Assembly (NCBI RefSeq): GCF_024809975.1
Contig: NZ_JANUDY010000003.1
Location: 124,001-188,000, forward strand
Direction: 5' to 3'
DNA from: Comamonas sp. BIGb0152
GTDB lineage: Bacteria; Pseudomonadota; Gammaproteobacteria; Burkholderiales; Burkholderiaceae_C
DNA: 64,000 nucleotides
Positions 17,441-26,400 of the stretch are shown piece after piece. Under the pieces are notes generated by a model. It saw only the letters and a list, made by a program, of their open reading frames with translations, was not told the origin of the DNA and searched no databases. A program made the translations under genes and the position numbers. Position 1 is the stretch's first letter; each line of letters begins with the position of its first letter.

Positions 17441-19096
17441 TCACCCCCGGAAACCGTTGGTGATGGGGTAGCGCCAGTCGCGGCCAAAACCCCGGGCCGA
17501 CAGGCGTGGGCCCACTGCGGCCTGGCGGCGCTTGTATTCGTTGATGCGGATCAGGCGCACCACCCGCTCCACATCTGCGCGGGGGTAGCCGGCCGCGACG
17601 ATGCTGTCGATATCGGCGTCCTGCTCCATGTAGCGCGCGATGATGGCATCCAGCACCTCATAAGGCGGCAGGCTGTCCTGGTCCTTCTGGTCGTGGCGCA
17701 GCTCGGCGCTGGGCGGGCGGGTGATGATGCGCTCGGGAATCGGGTTGCTGCCGGTGCCATAGGGGTCATGGGCATTGCGCCAGCGTGCCAGTTCAAACAC
17801 GCGGGTCTTGGGCACATCGCGCAGTACCGCAAAGCCACCTGCCATGTCGCCGTACAAGGTGCAGTAACCGGTGGCCATCTCGCTCTTGTTGCCGGTGGTC
17901 AGCACTATGGTGCCAAACTTGTTCGATAAAGCCATCAGCAAGGTGCCACGGATGCGGGCCTGCAGGTTTTCCTCGGTCGTGTCTTCGGCTTTGCCGGCAA
18001 AATCCTGGGCCAGCGCGGCCTTGAAGGCCTCAAACTGCGGCGCAATCGAGATTTCCTCATAGGCCACCGACAGGCGCTCGGCCATCTCGCGGGCATCGAT
18101 CCAGCTGATGTCCGCCGTATAGGGCGAGGGCATCATCACCGTGCGCACCTTGTCTGCGCCCAGGGCATCGACCGCAATGGCCAGCACCAGGGCCGAATCG
18201 ATGCCGCCGGACAGGCCCAGCACCGCACCCGGGAAACCGGTCTTGCCCAGGTAATCGCGCACCGCCACCACCAAGGCCTGCCACAGCTGCTGGTTGGTGT
18301 CGCCAGGCTGGGCGATGGGGCCGGACAGCTGCAGGCCCGTGGCCGTGGCATCGACTTGCACCGTCAACAGATGCTCGTCAAAACCAGGCGCACGGGCTGC
18401 CACCGTGCCATCGGCGTTCAGCGCAAACGAGTGGCCGTCAAACACCAGCTCATCCTGGCCGCCCACCAGGTGGGCATAGACCAGCGGCAAACCGGTCTCG
18501 CGCGTGCGCTCGGCCAGCAAGGCTTCGCGGTGGCCGGGCTTGTCCATCTGAAAAGGCGAGGCATTGATAACCGCCAGCAACTGCGCGCCGGCCGCCTTGG
18601 CCGCGCGTGCGGGCTGGCTGGCCCAGGCGTCTTCACAGATCAGCAAGCCAATGCGGCTGCCGGCCACCTCGAACACGCAGGTCTGCGAGCCTTCAACAAA
18701 GTAGCGGGTCTCGTCAAATTCGCGGTAGTTGGGCAGCAGCTGCTTGCGGTAGCTGGCCAGCACCTGGCCGGCACGCAGCACGCTGGCCACGTTGTAGCAG
18801 CGCCCATGCGCCGCATGCTGTGCCGCCTGCGGGTGACCCAGCACGACGGTCAGCTCCGGCCACTGCCGGCTGGCCTCCAGCACCTGCGCCACAGCGGCAT
18901 CGCAGGCCGCCAGGAACGAGGGGCGCTGGAACAGGTCTTCGGCGGCATAGCCACAAATGCCCAGCTCGGGGGTCAGCAACAGCTGCACACCCTGGGCAGC
19001 GGCCTGGGCTGCGGCATCAATGATCTTGCGGGCATTGCCCGGCATATCGCCCACGACAAAGTTCAGCTGGGCGCTTGCAATGGAAAATTGGGACAT
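17441..19096 (-). CDS. nadE: Glutamine-hydrolysing NAD+ synthase
   Basis: Last step of NAD+ synthesis: amidation of deamido-NAD+ using ammonia channelled from glutamine. 551 residues from ATG 19096. The N-terminal nitrilase-type glutaminase domain shows the Glu of LLTPELGICGY (E44), the Lys of YRKQLLPNYREFDE, and the Cys of IGLLICEDAW. The C-terminal synthetase domain carries the PP-loop LGLSGGIDSALVLAIA and the TTGNKSEMATGYCTLYGDMAGG segment. The ~195-bp region upstream is shared with the divergent threonine aldolase gene. Confidence 0.96.
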   Translation of the reverse strand: MSQFSIASAQLNFVVGDMPGNARKIIDAAAQAAAQGVQLLLTPELGICGYAAEDLFQRPSFLAACDAAVAQVLEASRQWPELTVVLGHPQAAQHAAHGRCYNVASVLRAGQVLASYRKQLLPNYREFDETRYFVEGSQTCVFEVAGSRIGLLICEDAWASQPARAAKAAGAQLLAVINASPFQMDKPGHREALLAERTRETGLPLVYAHLVGGQDELVFDGHSFALNADGTVAARAPGFDEHLLTVQVDATATGLQLSGPIAQPGDTNQQLWQALVVAVRDYLGKTGFPGAVLGLSGGIDSALVLAIAVDALGADKVRTVMMPSPYTADISWIDAREMAERLSVAYEEISIAPQFEAFKAALAQDFAGKAEDTTEENLQARIRGTLLMALSNKFGTIVLTTGNKSEMATGYCTLYGDMAGGFAVLRDVPKTRVFELARWRNAHDPYGTGSNPIPERIITRPPSAELRHDQKDQDSLPPYEVLDAIIARYMEQDADIDSIVAAGYPRADVERVVRLIRINEYKRRQAAVGPRLSARGFGRDWRYPITNGFRG

Positions 19097-19291
19097 GGAT
19101 GGTTCAAGGGCTATGGGCGGCGCAACGGGGCCACAGGGCGCATGGGCAAGGCCCGCGCCTGGTGCAGCCAAAGAGTCTAGCCTACAAAGCCGCAGCCCTC
19201 AGGAGCAGCGCGCAAATCCCGCCAATCCGGGACAGCTGGGGCGCCGTTTAGGGGCAGAATCCGTCTTTTGCACCACTACCCGCAGCGTCCC

Positions 19292-20365
19292 ATGAACTTT
19301 GGCAGCGACAACCAAGCCGGCGTCTCCCCCCGCATCCTGCACACCCTGGTGGAGGCCGCCAGCGGCATCCAGTCCGCCTACGGCAATGACGAATGGAGCC
19401 AACGCGCCGAGCAGATGCTGGGCGAGGTGTTCGGCACCGCCGTCAAGGTGTTCTTTGTCACCACCGGCACGGCGGCCAATTGCCTGGCGCTGTCCACCAT
19501 CGCCCAGCCCTGGAACGCCGTGGTCTGCCACCACATGGCCCATATCGCGGTGGATGAAAACAGCGCCCCCGCCCTGTTCACCGGCGGCGCCAGCCTGCTG
19601 CCCATGGCCACGGACAACGGCAAGATCAGCGCCGAAGACCTGGCCGCCTTTGTGGCCCGCACGCCCCATGACGCGCCCCACAACATGGTGATCAGCGCGC
19701 TGAGCGTCTCCCAGGTGACCGAGAACGGCTTGGTCTACCAAGCGCAGGAGCTGACGGCGCTGGCTGCGCAAGCCCATGCGCTGGGCCTGCGGGTGCATAT
19801 GGATGGCGCGCGCCTGGCCAATGCCATCGCCGCGCTGCAGTGCCACCCCGGCGACATCAGCTGGCGCGCCGGTGTCGATGTGCTGAGCCTGGGTGCCTCC
19901 AAGAATGGCGCATTGATGGCCGAGGCCGTCGTGTTCTTTGACACCGCGCTGGCCGACAACTTCGCCTTGCGCATCAAGCGCAGCGGCCAGCTGGTCTCCA
20001 AAAGCCGCAGCATCGGCGCGCAGTTCTGCGCCTGGCTGGCCGATGGCCACTGGCTGGACCTGGCCCGCCATGCCAATGCGATGGCGGCCAAGCTGTCGGC
20101 CGCGCTGGTCGCCACGCCCGGTATACGCCTGAGCTGGCCCACCCAGGCCAATGAAGTGTTTGTGCTGATGCCCATCGCGCTGTATGAGCAGCTGCGCGCC
20201 CAAGGCGTGCGCTGCTCCGACTGGTATGCCAGCAGCGTGCCGGCCGGCACCGTGGTGCAAGCGGGCGAAGTGGTCGTGCGCTTTGTCACCTCCTGGTCGA
20301 GCACCAACGAGGAGGTGGCTGCGCTGATGGGCCTGGTGGAAGGCCATCCGCGCAAGGCCGCATAA
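19292..20365 (+). CDS. ltaE: Low-specificity L-threonine aldolase
   Basis: PLP-dependent enzyme cleaving L-threonine/allo-threonine to glycine and acetaldehyde. 357 residues, starting at ATG 19292 (MNFGSDNQAG). The family start NFGSDNQAGVSP is intact, as are the GTAANCLAL cofactor-pocket segment, HMDGARLANA (D171) and the Schiff-base lysine K204 in LSLGASKNGALMAE. A TTG eight codons upstream is a less likely start. It is divergent from nadE. Confidence 0.92.
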   Translation: MNFGSDNQAGVSPRILHTLVEAASGIQSAYGNDEWSQRAEQMLGEVFGTAVKVFFVTTGTAANCLALSTIAQPWNAVVCHHMAHIAVDENSAPALFTGGASLLPMATDNGKISAEDLAAFVARTPHDAPHNMVISALSVSQVTENGLVYQAQELTALAAQAHALGLRVHMDGARLANAIAALQCHPGDISWRAGVDVLSLGASKNGALMAEAVVFFDTALADNFALRIKRSGQLVSKSRSIGAQFCAWLADGHWLDLARHANAMAAKLSAALVATPGIRLSWPTQANEVFVLMPIALYEQLRAQGVRCSDWYASSVPAGTVVQAGEVVVRFVTSWSSTNEEVAALMGLVEGHPRKAA

Positions 20366-20408
20366 CCTGCCCCATGCAGCGGCGCGGCAGGCAGACCACA
20401 ATCGGGCC

Positions 20409-21650
20409 ATGACCTCGCTGCCTGCCGCTTCTTCGCCCGCCCCCCTCCCCGGCCCCACGCTGGAGCTGCGTATCTTGCAAAGCATGGCCGAAGTGGATGC
20501 CAAGGCCTGGGATGGGCTGCTGGCTCTGCAGGAGCGCCCGACACCCTTTATGCGCCACGCCTATCTGCGGGCGTTGGAGGACAGCGGCAGCGCGACGCTG
20601 GACAGCGGTTGGCAGCCTTGTCATTTGAGTCTGTGGCAAGGTGAGCAGCTGGTGGGTGCCTGCCCGATGTACCTCAAAAGCCATTCCTATGGCGAGTATG
20701 TGTTTGACTTTGCCTGGGCGCGGGCCTATGCCGAGCATGGCCTGGACTACTTCCCCAAGGCGGTCATCGCCGTGCCCTTTACGCCCGTGCCCGGCAGCCG
20801 CCTGCTGGTAGCCGATGAAACACTGCGTGCGCCGCTGCTGCATGCCGCCACCCAGTTTTGCGAGCAGCAAGATATCTCGTCGCTGCATTTGCTGTTTGGC
20901 AGCGGCGCCGATCTGCAGGCGGCCGCGCACAACGCGCTGATGCAGCGCGAGAATGTGCAGTTCCACTGGCGCAACCGCCGTGCCGCCACCGCGGGCGATG
21001 CCAGCGCTGCGCACGCCAGCCCCTACGCCGATTTCGATGATTTTCTGGGCGCGCTGCAGCAGGAAAAGCGCAAGAAGATTCGCCAGGAGCGGCGTAAGGT
21101 GCAGGAGGCCGGTGTCACTTTTCGCCATGCGACTGGCGCGCAGATCAGCGATGCGGACTGGGCCTTTTTCTACCAGTGCTATGAGCGCACTTATCTGGAG
21201 CATGGCAACGCGCCCTACCTGACCCCGGCCTTCTTTGACGCCATGCGCACGCAGATGCCCGAGAACTGGCTGCTCTTTATCGCCGAGCGCGAGGGCCGCG
21301 CCATCGCCGCCAGCCTGATTGCCATTGATGCGCCAGGTACGGCGCCGCGCCATGCCTATGGCCGCTACTGGGGCGCGCTGGAGAGGGTGGACTGCCTGCA
21401 TTTCGAGGCCTGCTACTACCAGCCCATCGAATGGTGCATTCGCCATGGCCTGCACTGCTTTGAAGGCGGTGCGCAAGGCGAGCACAAAATGGCGCGCGCG
21501 CTGATGCCGCTGCGCACGCCCAGCGCCCATTGGCTGGCCCATGCCGGCTTTGCCCAAGCGGTAGAGCGCTACCTGGACCGCGAATCGCAGGGCATGGCCG
21601 CGTACCAGCGCGCACTGCAGGACCACAGCCCGCTCAAGTCGCCATCCTGA
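20409..21650 (+). CDS. DUF482 / GNAT-type N-acyltransferase-like protein
   Basis: 413 residues, resembling the COG3146 family that is sometimes labelled peptidoglycan biosynthesis protein. Diagnostic segments are the N-terminal RPTPFMRHAYLRALEDSGS, the central FLGALQQEKRKKIRQERRKV, then YLTPAFFDAM and the C-terminal HFEACYYQPIEWCIRHGLHCFEGGAQGEHKMARAL. The fold is GNAT-like and acts on unknown acceptors. The ATG has no Shine-Dalgarno; a CACAAT hexamer ends 6 nt before it, so the mRNA may be leaderless. Confidence 0.85.
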   Translation: MTSLPAASSPAPLPGPTLELRILQSMAEVDAKAWDGLLALQERPTPFMRHAYLRALEDSGSATLDSGWQPCHLSLWQGEQLVGACPMYLKSHSYGEYVFDFAWARAYAEHGLDYFPKAVIAVPFTPVPGSRLLVADETLRAPLLHAATQFCEQQDISSLHLLFGSGADLQAAAHNALMQRENVQFHWRNRRAATAGDASAAHASPYADFDDFLGALQQEKRKKIRQERRKVQEAGVTFRHATGAQISDADWAFFYQCYERTYLEHGNAPYLTPAFFDAMRTQMPENWLLFIAEREGRAIAASLIAIDAPGTAPRHAYGRYWGALERVDCLHFEACYYQPIEWCIRHGLHCFEGGAQGEHKMARALMPLRTPSAHWLAHAGFAQAVERYLDRESQGMAAYQRALQDHSPLKSPS

Positions 21651-21679
21651 ACGCAGTCCTGTCGCCCTGACTGCATTTT

Positions 21680-21848
21680 CTAGGGGTCCTCTGCATAACC
21701 CTCGCCAAGCGGGATGGACGCGGATCGGGATGAGACGTAAGGCGTCTTTTGCAGTCAATAGCTGTAGCTATTGACAAGGAAGACAACGCAGCGGATCGCC
21801 CGAGCCCGCGTTCAGACCACGGCAGGGAGTTTTGCAGAGGGTCCCTAG
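21680..21848. mobile_element. MITE-like element, copy A
   Basis: 169-bp non-coding element bounded by CTAG. Its ends are inverted repeats of the form CTAGGGAYCCTCTGCAAAA. In the centre GTCAATAGCT-gt-AGCTATTGAC is a perfect 10-bp inverted repeat. The reverse complement aligns over its full length with copy B at 61830-61995 at about 90% identity. No transposase is encoded. The CTAG borders and 20-bp ends suggest mobilisation by an IS5-type transposase that duplicates a YTAR target, which is inference. It sits between the DUF482 gene and a CsbD gene. Confidence 0.8.
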
Positions 21849-21981
21849 GGCCTCAATTTGTAATTAGTGTTTTAGCATGCTGTCGGCGGAGTCGCACAGC
21901 AAGCACAAGGCTGCACTGACAAGACCGCGCCATGGCGTTGCGCACAATGGCTACACATTGACCAACCCAAGGAGTATTGCA

Positions 21982-22179
21982 ATGAACAAAGACCAAGTCG
22001 TAGGCAAGATCAAGGACCTGGCCGGTGAAGCACAAGCCGGCGTCGGCAAGGCCATCAACAGCCCCAGCCAAGTGGCCAAGGGCAAGGCGCTGGAAGCCGA
22101 AGGCGAAATCCAGAAGAAGGCCGGCGATGTGAAAGAGGCCGTCAAGGACGCTGCCGACGCCGCCAAGAAGCGCCTGTAA
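21982..22179 (+). CDS. CsbD family stress-response protein
   Basis: 65-residue hydrophilic, lysine/alanine-rich helical protein. ATG 21982 is preceded by AAGGAG at 21970-21975. The opening MNKDQVVGKIKDLAGEAQAGVGKAI and the repeated GEIQKKAGDVKEAVKDA fit the CsbD-like family, small proteins induced by general stress whose mechanism is unknown. A second, more divergent CsbD protein is encoded at 60157-60366. Confidence 0.88.
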   Translation: MNKDQVVGKIKDLAGEAQAGVGKAINSPSQVAKGKALEAEGEIQKKAGDVKEAVKDAADAAKKRL

Positions 22180-22304
22180 GGCCAGAGGTTCATCGGGGGT
22201 GTAACAGCCCTATCGATGAACGTCACCAACACATACAAATTTTGAATCTGAGTGGCTTAAATTAAGGCAATATAAGCCCATTGATTCAACGGAACCCCTC
22301 CTTG

Positions 22305-22331
22305 GCCAGCATTCATTGCTGGCATTTTTTT
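22305..22331 (+). terminator. Intrinsic terminator, possibly of a small RNA
   Basis: GCCAGCA-TTCAT-TGCTGGC is a perfect 7-bp stem followed by ATTTTTTT. It lies about 125 nt past the CsbD stop. It may end the CsbD mRNA or an independent short transcript starting near 22275. Confidence 0.75.
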
Positions 22332-22424
22332 GCCCAAAAAATGGCGCATGCTTCACGCACCAGCGGCCTGGCTTGGCCCGCCCTGCTTGCACAAATAGGT
22401 GGACTGCGGAGGAGAGGTTAAAAA

Positions 22425-23114
22425 TCAGGCGGCAGCCTGGGCCTGCACAGGCGCCAGCGCGGCCAAGGCGCCCAGCAGCGCCCAACCCAGCGGCCATTCG
22501 CCATGGCCAGATTCCACATTGATATGGCCGGCCGATGGCACCCGCACAAAGGTACTGCCCCAGCTTTTGGCATAGGCACTGGCCATGCGGATGGGGCAAT
22601 AGGGATCGTTGCTGCTGGCGGCCACAATGCTGGCAAAGGGCAAGGTGTTGGCGGGCACGGGCGTGAAGTCTTCAAACAGCGCGCGGCGCTCCGGGTCGGC
22701 GGGTGCGACAAACAAGGCACCCGCAATGGCGCCTTCACGCTTGTCGCGCAACTGCTCCACCGCATGCACGCTGGCGATACAGCCCAGTGAATGCGCGACC
22801 AGGATGACCGGGTGCGGCGCAGCCGCAATGGCCGCCTCCACACTCGCCACCCAGGGGCTGCGATGGGGCTGCAGCCAGTCTTGCTGCTCCACCCGCAGGG
22901 CGCCGGCTATGCGCTCCGCCCACAGGCTTTGCCAATGGCCGGGGCCCGAGTTGCGCCAGCCCGGCACGATGACCACCGATACCGCAGCACCCGTTTCGGC
23001 CTCGCCGCGCCAGCCAGGCTGCACAGGCGCCTGGCCCTGGCGCTCTGCGGCCGCAATGGCTGCATGGCGTGGCGGGGTGGGGGATGGGATCGTGACAAGA
23101 CAGGCACCGGACAT
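22425..23114 (-). CDS. RBBP9/YdeN-type alpha/beta hydrolase
   Basis: 229 residues. Family features are VVIVPGWRNSGPGHWQSLW near residues 47-65, the nucleophile Ser in VAHSLGC, the acid in SSNDPYCP and the catalytic His in SAGHINVESGHGEWP. Substrates of these serine hydrolases are unknown in bacteria. An ~40-residue N-terminal extension precedes the conserved start, so the true start may be internal. It is monocistronic. Confidence 0.85.
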   Translation of the reverse strand: MSGACLVTIPSPTPPRHAAIAAAERQGQAPVQPGWRGEAETGAAVSVVIVPGWRNSGPGHWQSLWAERIAGALRVEQQDWLQPHRSPWVASVEAAIAAAPHPVILVAHSLGCIASVHAVEQLRDKREGAIAGALFVAPADPERRALFEDFTPVPANTLPFASIVAASSNDPYCPIRMASAYAKSWGSTFVRVPSAGHINVESGHGEWPLGWALLGALAALAPVQAQAAA

Positions 23115-23203
23115 GGATGCATTGTCAAAGCAGGCCCTTAGATCAACAACGACTATTTTTTAGTATTGTTATTTCCAAAAATAATATCAACGCAGATGAA
23201 CCC

Positions 23204-24130
23204 TCAGGTCCCATCGTTTTGGCCGATCCGCTGCAGCGGCAGGTTCTCCCCCATAAAGTCCAAAAATGCGCGCTGTGCCGGTGCCATATTGCGGCGCGAG
23301 ACAAAGGCCGCATGCAAAATCCCTTCGGGAATGCTCCAGCCCGTCAGCAGCTCCACCAGGTCGCCATTGGCGACTTCGTCACGCACCATGGCCGCAGGCA
23401 TCCAGCAGGCGCCAATGCCGTCGAGCACCGCGTACTTGAGGGTCACCAGGTCATCGGCCACATAGCGCGCCTGGTGGTGGATGGTCACATGCTCGCCTTC
23501 GGGCCCCACCAGCTGCAAGGTGCTGTTGCCATCGGCGCTGGTCAGCGACATGGTCGGGAGCTTGCTGCCCAGATCCTGCGGCGTCTGCGGCACGCCATGC
23601 ACCGCCAGCAGCTCGGGGCTGGCCACCAGGCGCTGGCGCGTCATGCCCAGGCGCTTGACCACCAGGCTGCCGCTGTCGTTGAGGTTGGCGCGCACGCGCA
23701 GGGCCACATCAATCCCCTCTTCAATCAGGTTGATGGTGCGGTTGGTGACCAGCATCTCGATGCGCACCTTGGCATAGGTGCGCAAAAAGGCGGGCAGCAG
23801 CTTGCCGACTGCGCCTTGGGCCAAGGTCACGGGGCAAGACACGCGCACGGTGCCCGAAGGCTCACGCTGGGTCTGCTCCATCTCGGCCTGGGCATTTTGC
23901 GCCGCCTCGCGGGCCGTTTGGGCATGGCGCAAAAAGGTCTCTCCGGCATCGGTCAGGGACAGCCGGCGCGTCGTGCGCTGCAGCAGCCGCACGCCCAACT
24001 GCGCCTCCAGATCGGCGATGCGGCGCGACAGGCGCGACTTGGGCACCCCCAGCGCCCGTCCTGCCGCAGCAAAGCCTCCGCGCTCTACCACTTCGGCAAA
24101 GTAGTACATGTCGTTCAGGTCGTATTTCAT
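23204..24130 (-). CDS. LysR-type transcriptional regulator
   Basis: 308 residues from ATG 24130. The N-terminal winged HTH (DLNDMYYFAEVVERGGFAAAGRALGVPKSRLSRRIADLE) belongs to the CrgA/AaeR-like subgroup. The effector domain spans residues 90-300. The ~210-bp gap to the divergent azoreductase contains GTTCTA-aaaa-TAGAAC, a typical LysR-box dyad for this subgroup, so azoR and its own gene are the likely targets. The effector could be a quinone or related electrophile, as known for some relatives, which is inference. Confidence 0.9.
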   Translation of the reverse strand: MKYDLNDMYYFAEVVERGGFAAAGRALGVPKSRLSRRIADLEAQLGVRLLQRTTRRLSLTDAGETFLRHAQTAREAAQNAQAEMEQTQREPSGTVRVSCPVTLAQGAVGKLLPAFLRTYAKVRIEMLVTNRTINLIEEGIDVALRVRANLNDSGSLVVKRLGMTRQRLVASPELLAVHGVPQTPQDLGSKLPTMSLTSADGNSTLQLVGPEGEHVTIHHQARYVADDLVTLKYAVLDGIGACWMPAAMVRDEVANGDLVELLTGWSIPEGILHAAFVSRRNMAPAQRAFLDFMGENLPLQRIGQNDGT

Positions 24131-24209
24131 GGTCGGTGGCGGGCGTTTGCGAAGGGGCGGTAACACGGCCTGCGCGGGCAGCGAGGCTGCAAAAAGTCTG
24201 CCCATCATA

Positions 24210-24225
24210 GTTCTAAAAATAGAAC
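24210..24225. promoter_or_regulatory. LysR-box dyad between lysR and azoR
   Basis: GTTCTA-AAAA-TAGAAC is a perfect 6-bp inverted repeat in the divergent regulatory region, 80 bp before the LysR start and 114 bp before the azoR start. Confidence 0.55.
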
Positions 24226-24338
24226 AATCAAACCCCATTTCAGGGCGCAATCGGACGCTGTGGCGGTGACAGAATCAGGCCATTGGCAAATATGCTGCAG
24301 TCGCAGCAAAAGCCTGTCATTTACCGAGCTGATTGACC

Positions 24339-24974
24339 ATGAAACTGCTGCATATCGATTCGTCCATTCTGGGCGCGCATTCCGTCTCGCGCCAACTGAG
24401 CGCCGAGGCCGTCAAGGCCTGGGTCGCTGTGCACCCCAACACCCAGGTCGAGTACCTGGACCTGGCCATCAACACGCCGCCCCACCTGGGCGCCGATGCC
24501 CTGGGCTTTCGCACCGGGAAAGAAGCCACGACCGCGGCCGAGCGCGAGCAGAACGCCATCTCCGAAACCTTGGTGAGCCAGCTGCTGGAAGCCGACGTGC
24601 TGGTGATCGGTGCACCTTTCTACAACTTCAGCATTCCCACGCAACTGCGCAGCTGGATTGACCGCGTGCTGCAAGCGGGCCGCACCTTCCGCTACACCGC
24701 CAACGGCCCGCAAGGCCTGGCCGGCGGCAAGAAGGTGATCGTGGTCGAATCGCGCGGCGGCGTCTACTCGACCAGCGAAGGCGGCCGTGCGATGGAACAC
24801 CAAGAGACCTATCTGCAGACCATCTTTGGCTTTATCGGCATCAGCGACGTGCACTTTGCCCGTGCCGAAGGCCTGGCCATGGGCCCGGAAGCCCGCGCCT
24901 CTGCCATCAGCCAAGCCCAGGCCGCGATTGCCCAGGCCGTGGCAACGCCCCTGCAGCAGGCCGTAGCAGCCTGA
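24339..24974 (+). CDS. azoR: FMN-dependent NADH:quinone oxidoreductase / azoreductase
   Basis: 211-residue flavodoxin-fold enzyme that performs two-electron reduction of quinones and azo dyes, protecting against electrophile stress. AzoR landmarks are [20 protein letters not shown], the FMN-binding [26 protein letters not shown] and ESRGGVYS segments, and [13 protein letters not shown] 24339 begins MKLLHID. It diverges from a LysR gene that probably controls it, and a strong terminator follows at 25053-25089. Confidence 0.93.
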   Translation: MKLLHIDSSILGAHSVSRQLSAEAVKAWVAVHPNTQVEYLDLAINTPPHLGADALGFRTGKEATTAAEREQNAISETLVSQLLEADVLVIGAPFYNFSIPTQLRSWIDRVLQAGRTFRYTANGPQGLAGGKKVIVVESRGGVYSTSEGGRAMEHQETYLQTIFGFIGISDVHFARAEGLAMGPEARASAISQAQAAIAQAVATPLQQAVAA

Positions 24975-25052
24975 TTGCAGCGCGCTTGAACAGCGGGAGG
25001 CCAGGCGCCCAAGGCCCCCTACGCCGACGGCGGCCTGCGGCCACCACCACCC

Positions 25053-25089
25053 AGCCGATCTGAAGCACCGCCTTCTGGTCGGCTTTTTT
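25053..25089 (+). terminator. Intrinsic terminator after azoR
   Basis: A 13-bp stem (25053-25065 with 25072-25084, one T-T mismatch) with a 6-nt loop is followed by TTTTTT. Confidence 0.85.
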
Positions 25090-25200
25090 GCGCCTGCATG
25101 CCAAGGCAAGCAACGGGGGCGGCCTATTCATGCGGAGACTGAAAAACTGCCAACCCCTGGTTACAATCGGCCGCCTCTGCTGCGCTAAAGCCCACCTCTC

Positions 25201-26079
25201 ATGAGCCAACTCGGTATCGTCCTGCATGTCTGCGGGCTGTGGATTCTCTCCAGCCTGGATGCCAGCGGCAAGTTGCTGGTGCTGGCGGGCGTGCCGGTGC
25301 TGATGGTGGCCTGGTTCCGCTATGTGGGCCATGTGCTGCTGATGGGGGTGTTTGTGCTGCCCAAGCGCGGCCTGGGGCTGTTTCGCACCCAGTCGCTGTC
25401 CCGGCAGATACAGCGCTCGGTGCTGATGATTGCCACCACCTTGCTGTTCTTCCATGTGCTGAGCATGGTGCCGCTGGCCGAGGGCACGGCCATGAACTTC
25501 ATGGCCCCCTTGCTGCTGATGGTGCTGGCGCCCTGGCTGCTGGGCGAGCGCCCGCGCTGGCACCGCTGGGCGGGTGTGCTGCTGGGCTTTGTCGGCATGC
25601 TGGTGGTGATCCGGCCGGGTGGCCAGCTGTCTGCCCAAGGGGCGGTCTGGGGTGTCATCACCGCCAGCACCTTTGCGCTGTTCCAGATCAGCACCCGCCG
25701 GGTGGCGGCCGACGACCCGCTGACCAGCAACCTGTATGGCGGCTTAGTCGGCGCGCTGGCGCTCAGCGCCTTGCTGCCTTTTTTCTGGAAGCAGCTCGAT
25801 CTGACGATCTGGCAATGGCTGCTGCTGGCCTCCACGGGTCTGTCCGGCTTTGTCGGCCACTGGCTGCAAATTACGGCTTACAGCAAGACCAGCGCGACCT
25901 TGCTCGCGCCCTTCAACTACCTGCAAATCGTCTCAGCCACCACCTTGGGCTGGCTGATCTTTGGCCAGTTGCCCGATGCGGCCACCGCTGCGGGCATGGC
26001 CTTGATCTGCTGCGCTGGCTTGGGCGTCGTGCTGGTGGAGATCTGGCAGCAGCGCCAGCGCAAGCGGCTGGCGGCCTAA
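25201..26079 (+). CDS. EamA (DMT superfamily) transporter
   Basis: 292 residues with ten predicted helices arranged as two EamA repeats. The first contains VAWFRYVGHVLLM and PLAEGTAMNFMAPLLLMVLAPWLLGE; the second ends with LAPFNYLQIVSATTLGWLIFGQLPD. DMT proteins export or import amino acids and other metabolites; the substrate is not readable. No Shine-Dalgarno is visible before ATG 25201. A TACAAT hexamer lies about 32 nt upstream as a likely -10. Confidence 0.9.
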   Translation: MSQLGIVLHVCGLWILSSLDASGKLLVLAGVPVLMVAWFRYVGHVLLMGVFVLPKRGLGLFRTQSLSRQIQRSVLMIATTLLFFHVLSMVPLAEGTAMNFMAPLLLMVLAPWLLGERPRWHRWAGVLLGFVGMLVVIRPGGQLSAQGAVWGVITASTFALFQISTRRVAADDPLTSNLYGGLVGALALSALLPFFWKQLDLTIWQWLLLASTGLSGFVGHWLQITAYSKTSATLLAPFNYLQIVSATTLGWLIFGQLPDAATAAGMALICCAGLGVVLVEIWQQRQRKRLAA

Positions 26080-26400
26080 AAAGCAAGAGGGAAACCGCTG
26101 GGCAGGCGCCGCAATACCCCAGCATTTCAGACCAGCTTCACCATTGAAGAAGTACCCCTTCGCCATTCGCGCACACCGGGGAAACCCAAATATCAAATTG
26201 ATAGCTATATATGCAAACCCAATGAGCATATAAGGCCTATTCTCTGCAGGTGATCAGGTTGCAAAAACGGACAACTTGGATTGCCGGATGCCTGAGGGGC
26301 TCGGGTGACAATTAACAATTTGGCGGCAATGCTATACATTCGGTGATGACCGTCGCACAAGCGACAAAATTCATAATTCCAGTCACCGAGACGACATGCC
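26080..26400. promoter_or_regulatory. Intergenic region upstream of the Crp/Fnr gene, with a REP-like palindrome
   Basis: 321 bp without a gene. TATCAA-A-TTGATA (26191-26203) is a perfect dyad, followed by AGCTATATATGC and a partly complementary GCATATAAGGCCTATT to about 26246. This resembles, from memory, a palindromic intergenic repeat frequent in Comamonadaceae. Nearer the gene, TGCTATACA (26330-26338) is an extended -10 with a TTAACA 15 bp further up. Confidence 0.45.
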
